A program made the translations under genes and the position numbers. The notes under the pieces are model-generated. The model searched no databases and was not told the DNA's origin. It saw nothing but the letters and a program-made list of their open reading frames with translations. Positions 58,401 to 64,000 of a stretch of DNA of 64,000 nt are shown piece by piece (within the stretch, counting starts at the first letter, position 1; the number at the start of each line of letters is the position of its first letter). Origin of the DNA: Simmondsia chinensis (lineage: Eukaryota; Streptophyta; Magnoliopsida; Caryophyllales; Simmondsiaceae); contig JAGTTD010000013.1 in the NCBI GenBank assembly GCA_018398585.1, forward strand, positions 30,459,131 through 30,523,130, written 5' to 3'.

Positions 58401-59558
58401 TATTAATGTTTTTGCGGACAACTCCCCCGGACCCTGCTTTGGCAGGAGCCCTTGTGGCACTGGGTTTGTTGTTATTCTACTGTTTTTGTGGTGTATATTC
58501 TTTAAATGTTTCTTCTTTTGCATCTAAGTGGTTTGAGGGTATCGCTTATCTCAACACATTCTGTACATTCTTGGGTTAGAAAAATTCGTCCTAAGGAATA
58601 CGTTTTGATGTAGTTCAATGTTGGACGTAAAACATAATTGGAAGAATAGGGTATTTGAGCCATGTCTTATACAATTCCTCTTTCTTAAATGAGGTAAGCT
58701 GAGCCTAGCTTGTCATATGTGACACTCGGCTTACTTGCATTGTACTTGACTTGTAGCTCCAAGCTTTGAGACTTTGAGCTCAAGTTTGGCTCGCTAACTT
58801 GGAGAGTTTGAGCTCAATCTACTCATCATGAACTTGAGCTTGGTTCAGATCAGCTGTGCTCAAACCATCTTGGTGAGTTTTAATTTGAGATTAGCTATTA
58901 GGCTCATTTGCGCTCATTTAGGCTTAACTTTACTCATTTGCATAGACATCTACGAGATTGCCTGGTTTGGCATGCTTGGGCTTGCAGCACCCCGCGGGGG
59001 CCTGTTTGGTACTGTGTTTTATTACTATTTTTGATTTTTGAGAAACTATAATCTAGATTTTGTGAACAGTTTATTCTGGTTTTTAAGTTTTGATGTAAGT
59101 GTTTACTCAAACTAGGAAACAAAAACTGAAAATATAAAACCAAAACAAGAAAACTCATTTTCAAAATCAGACTTTTAAAGAAACAAAAAACTACAAACAA
59201 AAAACGATACCAAACTGGCTAAAAATTATATGTTTTGTACGACATCAGATAACATTTGCCCTCTGATAGTATTTTACTTGTTTGAAATGAGGGTATCCTT
59301 TTTCCTCGTCATCATAACCCTTTAACCCCAAACTCGCACAAACTCAACACAAGAAACGCCCAAAAATTGCAACTGATATCGAAAATTTGCTTACAAACAG
59401 AATATCAGCCAGCATCTGGTTTATTCTGTTCTCGTGCGCTATCCTAAAATTTTTCCTTTCCTTGTTTGCTGAGACAGAGAAGGCTACTTGCTTCTTATGA
59501 GTTGGAATCAGACAAGTCCAATTTCGATGAAGCAACTAACATAGTCTTTGATGAGTGA
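52492..59558 (+). CDS. REVEILLE6/8-like MYB-related transcription factor
   Basis: Exons 52492-52721, 54051-54108, 55917-56040, 56126-56272, 56364-56477, 57570-57679, 58291-58350 and 59478-59558 join in frame to 307 codons. The single MYB-like repeat (about residues 59-108) has [35 protein letters not shown] and the class signature SHAQKYF (99-105), followed by [19 protein letters not shown]. The C-terminal LCL-type block is also present ([36 protein letters not shown]). Such proteins bind the evening element (AAAATATCT) and act in the circadian clock as activators. The start is the first ATG after the CT tract. The exact paralogue (RVE6 rather than RVE8) is not settled. Five introns are shown below to hold mobile elements. 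Confidence 0.93.
52810..53175. mobile_element. 'ggtccctcatctt' MITE, RVE intron 1
   Basis: Left tagtctcttatgtttctaat and agtcccacatctttta are mirrored by aagataagagaccaatagtg at the right. Related to 34940-35645 but without internal tandem expansion. Confidence 0.6.
54596..54852 (+). mobile_element. 5S-derived SINE, type A, best-preserved copy, RVE intron 2
   Basis: The head starts ttcatttaccaggcattaat and follows 5S rRNA almost base for base through gcaccggatctcattag, box A (aagttaagcgtgcttggg), aggatgggtgacctcctggg and aagtcctcgtgtt. A linker (ccaaccctataaggttgagg) and the tail (gggtaaggctgcgtacatc, ggcgggagcccttgaggcac) end in gttgttgttgt. Similar 24-bp flanks (54572-54595 and 54853-54876, two mismatches) are the target duplication. 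Confidence 0.93.
55581..55727 (+). mobile_element. 5'-truncated SINE tail with T-rich end, RVE intron 2
   Basis: It starts at the linker (tttagggttgggggccc) and ends gggttttttttttttattg. Flanks tagcctttatcttcgaa / tagcctttatctttgaa (55564-55580 and 55728-55744) form a 17-bp duplication with one mismatch. Confidence 0.82.
57050..57337 (-). mobile_element. Common-tail SINE, type C, RVE intron 5
   Basis: Flanked by a 19-bp duplication with one mismatch (57031-57049 and 57338-57356). The minus-strand tail is present (taagactatgtacatttc, tagattgttgtttgttg). The head is CATG-rich (ttgcttgcatgtctccatg), starts aggagtgagtagcacagc and is not 5S-derived. Confidence 0.8.
58418..58480 (+). mobile_element. 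63-bp SINE tail stub, RVE intron 7
   Basis: accctgctttggcaggagcc and cactgggtttgttgttattc are the last part of the tail. Flanks tgtttttgcgg / tgtttttgtgg (58407-58417 and 58481-58491) suggest insertion as a short stub. Confidence 0.7.
58690..58960. repeat. gagctcg-type repeat in RVE intron 7
   Basis: Contains tttgagctcaagtttggctcg, ttgagctcaatct and ggctcatttgcgctc words. Confidence 0.5.
58998..59222. mobile_element. hAT-like MITE in RVE intron 7
   Basis: Ends ggcctgtttggtactgtg and gataccaaactggct are inverted. The interior mirrors itself (ttttgagaaac / gtttctttaaaa). Confidence 0.6.
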
Positions 59559-59679
59559 TCTGAGAACGCATCCCGACGCGAAAGGGGTAAGCTTATCTTT
59601 TTCGAGCTTAGTCTTTGATGACCTGTGGGCATCTCTCATCTTGGCGCCAGTTTCATGGTGGCATGCTTTTCATGTACAT

Positions 59680-59728
<49 letters not shown>

Positions 59729-60452
59729 AATGTCTGCTTATAGCCATTGAAAAAGGTGAGTGTACAGAGGCGCTATGTATATACTGAGTTCTTTTTACCA
59801 TCTCTGTAATTATGTGCATCAAAACATGCTTGTGCATGCTCTCTGTTTCTAATGTCACTTGGGTTCTCTTGAGAGTTCCATATGCTGCTAACTCTGTTTT
59901 CTTTTTGGATAATTTTGGTGAAATATGAAGAAATTCGTTAATCAATCCGCTGATTTGGTACGTAAGCAGGACTAGGGTGGAGGTTATCGGAAAATCTGCG
60001 ATTCGTACTCCTCATCTTATCCACTCTGTGGGTTTAAGTTTGCGTATGCATTACCCTCCTAGACCTTATTTTCACGAGAGCCTCGTTAAAGCACTGGACC
60101 GTTGTTTACTCATCCTTGTAATAAAGCTGGGAATGTTGTTTTAATTGATGCATGTATTGCCAGGTGTTGAAACTTATAGTGTTTTAAGGTTTAATTATTT
60201 ACACTATAGGTATGCATTCTGTCTGTTATGTTAATTGTGTTAATGTAACTCTAGTTGTATCAGCAATATAGTTTTAGATCCTGTTTGATGTATGGTATTG
60301 GAGCCTGTAATTGAGACTGAAATTGGAATTGGGATTTAAAATTCTAATTTTGTTATTTGGTTTGTAATTGGAATTACAGTTCTATTATTCAAGTCCATGA
60401 ATTGGGCTTTAATTAGAAGTCTTTTATTTCTATTGTTTAGGATCAAGAAATT
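59559..60452. other. RVE 3' flank, (GA)n and repeat relics
   Basis: A (GA)n tract is at 59684-59723. A very decayed SINE tail (59965-60113: gggtttaagtttgcgtatgc, gagcctcgttaaagcactgg) and a ggaattggaatt patch (60300-60420) follow. No gene. Confidence 0.5.
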
Positions 60453-60713
60453 AGGGTTTATTTATTAGGCACCAATGCAATCGGGTTTCATTAGAACTTC
60501 AAAGTTAAGCGTGCTTAGACGAGAGTTGTATTAGGATGGATGAACTCTTGGAAAGTTCTCGTGTTGCTAACTCTATAAGTTTGGAGGTCCTTGGAAACGG
60601 CCTCTTGGTAGGATTACACTTTGAAGGGGTAAGGTTGCGTACGTCCACCCCTTTCCGACCCCTCTTATGCGGGAGCCCTGAAGGCATTGGATATGTTGTT
60701 TGTTTGTTTGTTG
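60453..60713 (+). mobile_element. 5S-derived SINE, type A, diverged
   Basis: Starts tttatttattaggcaccaat, then caaagttaagcgtgcttaga, aggatggatgaactcttgg, tctcgtgttgctaactctat, the common tail, and ends ttgtttgtttgttg. Imperfect flanks (ttaggatcaagaaatt / ttaggatgaagaagaaatt) may be the duplication. Box A is still readable. Confidence 0.88.
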
Positions 60714-61127
60714 TTAGGATGAAGAAGAAATTGTAATTTTATTTTAACTCCACTTACTTGAAAACCAAAATGATCCAACTTGATTTTCGATTCAAAATCT
60801 AGGGACATTTTCAATTGAATATTGTGTGGACGAGATCGGACATAACTCCAAGTAACTAAAGCAACTGTTTGAGGTTCCAAATTTTAAGGGGCCTCGAAAT
60901 TTTTGAGTTATGGTTTTTAAATTATCAATTTTTAATATTAATAAAGTTTTATAATTAAAATTTTTTAATTTATTCTATATAAAAGGTTTTATTTAAAATT
61001 TTTGTTTGAGGTTTTGAAAATGTCAGGGCCTTGTGTCTCAATATAGAAATATTGTATTATAAAACTACAACAACAGACTTGTTGGCAATAATTTGAAATG
61101 ATTGTTTTCTAGACTTACTATTTTTAA

Positions 61128-61370
61128 AGGTAATACCTAAGCATTGGATTTTAGTAGAATTTCGAAGTTAAGTATGCTTCGGCGAGAGTAATAATAAGAT
61201 GGGTGACCTTTTAGGAAGTTCTCGTGTTGTACTCCTTAAGTTGGGGGTACTTAGAAACAGCCTTTCTTTGGGGGTAGCATCCTGAAGGGAGAAGATTGTG
61301 TACATCCACCCTCGAGACCATGCTTAGGCGGGAACCCTTGGAACACTGGGAATATTGCTGTTAAATTTTT
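61128..61370 (+). mobile_element. 5S-derived SINE, type A, old copy
   Basis: cctaagcattggattttag, gaagttaagtatgcttcgg, agatgggtgaccttttagg, gttctcgtgttgt, then the tail (agattgtgtacatccacc, aggcgggaacccttgg). Many substitutions; duplications are not recognisable. Confidence 0.85.
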
Positions 61371-61729
61371 TTTTTTTTTATAACTAAATGTCATGGTATT
61401 TTGTAGTAAGAAGTTATAACTATGATATTAATTTGTTTGAAAGTAGACACTAGTTTCTACTTTCCTGTAAAAGGTCGAAATTTTTTTTTTTTTTTTTTTT
61501 TTTACTTAAAAGTGTTTACATGTTCGCTAAACTCCAGGGTAACTCAGCTTTTTTTTTGGGACACAAACTCGGTGCGTATTTGATATTGTCTTTTATTTGT
61601 AATTTTTAATTTTTAAGAAATTAAATATCAAAATTTGAAAATTATTTTTCTTATATTAATTTTTTACTTTGAATTTTTCATTAAAAAACCCTTTTTTTTT
61701 TTAATTAATAAAAAGGTAAAGACAAGGAT
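61371..61729. other. Homopolymer-rich intergenic
   Basis: T runs at about 61366-61379 and 61480-61503, then a short gcgtatttgatattgtc patch that may be a hAT-type MITE relic. No gene. Confidence 0.4.
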
Positions 61730-61985
61730 TGGGGCCCCCCCGATAATTAGCAGCAGAGTCGCGTTATATAACAAGCAGCTTGAGTAAGCGAGTTCTAAGT
61801 CAACCATATAAGGACGGGGATCAAAATAACAAAAAATAATACAAACAAAAATGCAAGTAAAAATAGGTAAACACTAAAAGCCTTAAACACCACTAGGAAG
61901 GATTGAGCAAGAATAGTAAAAAAGAGAGTCCTTTGCATGGGGGAGCCAGACAAGGATATCTCAAAACCCTCAATGTCCAATACTT
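61730..61985 (-). mobile_element. LINE 3'-end fragment, minus strand
   Basis: The plus strand reads ccccgataattagcagcagag, the inverse of the ...ctgctaattatc-terminal phrase, followed by sequence whose minus strand is T-rich. It sits near an opposite-strand copy at 62010-62195. Confidence 0.45.
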
Positions 61986-62009
61986 GCTAATCAATTAGTT
62001 GCTCTGTTT

Positions 62010-62195
62010 GCTTCTGTATGACAATGATGGGACAAGAACATGAATGAATTGAGATGTAATTACTTTGATATCCTCTACAATAGTAACAATCGAGGCAGAA
62101 GAGAATACACACCATCAATATCCTTGATCACGATTCCATTGTCCCAGGATTATTTTGTATTGCGAGCTTATCCTCGCTAATTATCGAAAAAAAAT
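62010..62195 (+). mobile_element. LINE 3'-end fragment
   Basis: Ends tatcctcgctaattatcg followed by A(8), the same terminal phrase as 39050-39460. Confidence 0.45.
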
Positions 62196-62354
62196 TGTCC
62201 CCTTTAAGGATTATTTTCGATATTCCCAGTTATCGCGCATGCAATTGCACATCTCTTGTTGTAACTGCTTCTACCACAATAACAAAAGCATTCAAAAAGA
62301 AAAAATTGAAAGCAGAAACTAATTTCAAATCTAATTTTAGTTTTATTATTAAAA

Positions 62355-62745
62355 AATATTATTTATGCCAAATGTCCTCGTATTTTATTCATTGTATTAA
62401 TTTAGCCATTGTGCATTTAATTATGTCAATTTAGTCCCTACACAATTTGAAATGTGTTAATTTGGTCTTTAGGGAAAATATTATGTTAACTTTTTAAAAA
62501 AAATTTTAATGGTCCAAGCATAAATTGGGTTAACTTAAGTAAACAGCTGAATTTATAATAAGTTACTTACATTTAACGTAATTTCACCATTCAAAATTAC
62601 ATTATTAACTTAACTTAAATTTGACTAAAGGACTAAATTAACACATTTTTGACTTGTTTAGGGACGAAATTGACATAATTAAAAGTACAAGGATTAAATT
62701 GACACAATGGGCAAAGTAAATGAACCTTTGTCGTAAATAACCCTA
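62355..62745. mobile_element. 'gtcaatttagtcc' MITE
   Basis: Left gccaaatgtcctcgtatttta and tgtcaatttagtccctac are mirrored by aaattgacataattaaaag, aaattgacacaatggg and gtcgtaaataaccc. The internal taacttaacttaaatt block is shared with the 8.1-kb and 37.2-kb copies. Confidence 0.7.
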
Positions 62746-62819
62746 AAAAAAAAAATAGAAAGGCTGTCAATAAAGTATTTTATTATCAAGAAAAAAAGTT
62801 CCCTGTTTTATGGCTTGCA

Positions 62820-64000
62820 TAATGTCGTAGAGGAGGTGTCCATTTTCATTGATGGCTTGCCTGGAAGGACATCTAACTCATGGCTCTGAGCCATCTTTTG
62901 AGAATTCAAGTCAATTTATGATGCTTTTGTCCCTGCAAAGAAAAGATTGAGGTCTAGATACTCTTATGGATTCGTTCGATTTCATGATCCGCGTGAAGCT
63001 GAATGGGCAATTTCATCCATGGATGGAGGAAGGGTGGTGGGTGTTAAGCTCCGGTTTGAATGGGCTGACCCTAACAGAAGACCAACTAAGTTACCCATTT
63101 GGAATGAACTTAGATCGTGAGAGCTACAGCAACCCAGATCTACTGCGGAAAACTAGGATCAGGGTAATCCTACTCCCGAGGGACCTGTGGCTTCTAACAT
63201 ACCGAAGATTATAGTTTCTAACGCCAATAAGAGCGTGGAGGCTTGGCTCAATCGATCTATAATTGCGCACTCGTCTGATAAGGTTAATCTGGATGATATC
63301 CTCACTTTTGTTACAGAGAACGACCTTCAAGGTTATCTCCTAGAGGGTTGAACACCAATACCTTTATCCTGGTTTGTGATTCGGCTGAGACTTTGGAGTC
63401 CCACCTCGAGCCGCACAAAGGGATTTTACTTCAGAAATTTAGAGAGGTATATAAATACTCCGGAAAGACTCTTGGTTCTCTAAACAAAAGAGTATGGATC
63501 GAGGTATTTGGACTGCCTGTACAATGTTGGACCAAGGAATGCTTTACGGATCTCGCTAAAATATGGGGGAAGTTCCTCAGGATGGATCCAAGGACATCTG
63601 CTATGAGATGTATTGACGTCGCCAGGGTCCTCATCAAAACCTACTCCCCTACATTTATTCATTAGACGGTTCAAGTCTAGTTTAAAGGGGGGTTCCCGCC
63701 TGGTCCTTGTCAAGGAGGGTAGTTCAGAGCTAATCCCCGATTACTCACGCAGAGTTGCTGCTCTTGCGGCTTCAACCTGATTAGTAAGGGAGCAGGCCGC
63801 ATGCTACACGCACCCACATCGTGACGGTCAGTGCACCACCCAGACGCGATTTAACACACAGTTTTAGCTTTCTCCTGTACAGACGACGGTTATCATGAGT
63901 GATTGTGGGGATTCTGGAAGTCGTATCATAAGGTCAAGGAATGAAGGAGTGCGTGACTTAGACATGTCACTGGGTCAACTTGCTATCCGTATTGACGATC
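62820..64000 (+). pseudogene. LINE ORF1 remnant with RRM, runs off the window
   Basis: One frame shows IFIDGLPGRT (RNP2-like) and YGFVRFHDPREAEWAI (RNP1) followed by FEWADPNRRPTKLPIWNELRS, interrupted by stop codons (TGA within the first 30 codons, another after ELRS). After a break it continues with LNKRVWIEVFGLPVQCW and FTDLAKIWGKFLRMD, a DUF4283-like stretch. Plant L1-type LINEs can carry such an RNA-binding ORF1. Stops show it is dead. The endonuclease/reverse transcriptase part, if present, is beyond 64000. The end of the window (63670-64000) has no clear frame. Confidence 0.7.

Noticed and set aside
54596..61370. 5S rRNA genes or a 5S array
   Set aside because: Copies lack the first bases and the gene terminator, are dispersed in both orientations, carry a SINE tail and have target duplications.

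Overview
This window is nuclear DNA of a flowering plant, most likely a eudicot. It is AT-rich and sparse in genes. The genes have GT-AG introns, and it carries plant-specific families (a REVEILLE-type MYB-related factor, a plant polygalacturonase clade, CACTA and Copia elements). All calls come from reading the sequence; no database search was possible.

Four host genes can be reconstructed. (1) A polygalacturonase-like gene on + (7151-9672) has four exons in frame, but its usual first exon is not visible upstream. (2) A complete cytosolic HSP90 on + (24487-29889) has four exons, 703 codons, and ends in MEEVD. (3) A complete cytosolic ribosomal protein eS10 on - (32683-36231) has an intron directly after its ATG. 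(4) A complete REVEILLE6/8-like clock-type MYB factor on + (52492-59558) has eight exons and 307 codons. HSP90 and RPS10 are housekeeping chaperone/translation genes; nothing links the four as a pathway.

The rest is a dense, nested layer of mobile DNA. A full-length CACTA transposon (16159-24046, 3-bp target duplication TAT) ends only about 440 bp before the HSP90 ATG; its TNP2 gene carries two in-frame stops. A defective Copia element (45911-48895) and a related solo LTR (39549-40010, 5-bp duplication) share a palindromic U3 motif. Several MITE families, a 229-bp tandem array (43.7-45.1 kb), a decayed LINE ORF1 with an RRM (62.8-64 kb) and many gagctcg-type repeats fill the intergenic space and introns.

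The most interesting system is a family of SINEs whose 5' part is a 5S rRNA sequence with its internal pol III promoter and whose 3' part is a shared plant SINE tail ending in (GTT)n. About fifteen full, truncated or decayed copies of the tail lie in this window, many with target-site duplications. The same tail is joined to different 5' parts. In one copy (50693-51002, flanked by a 27-bp perfect direct repeat) the 5' part is the last 42 codons of a mitochondrial acyl carrier protein mRNA, a chimeric retrocopy.
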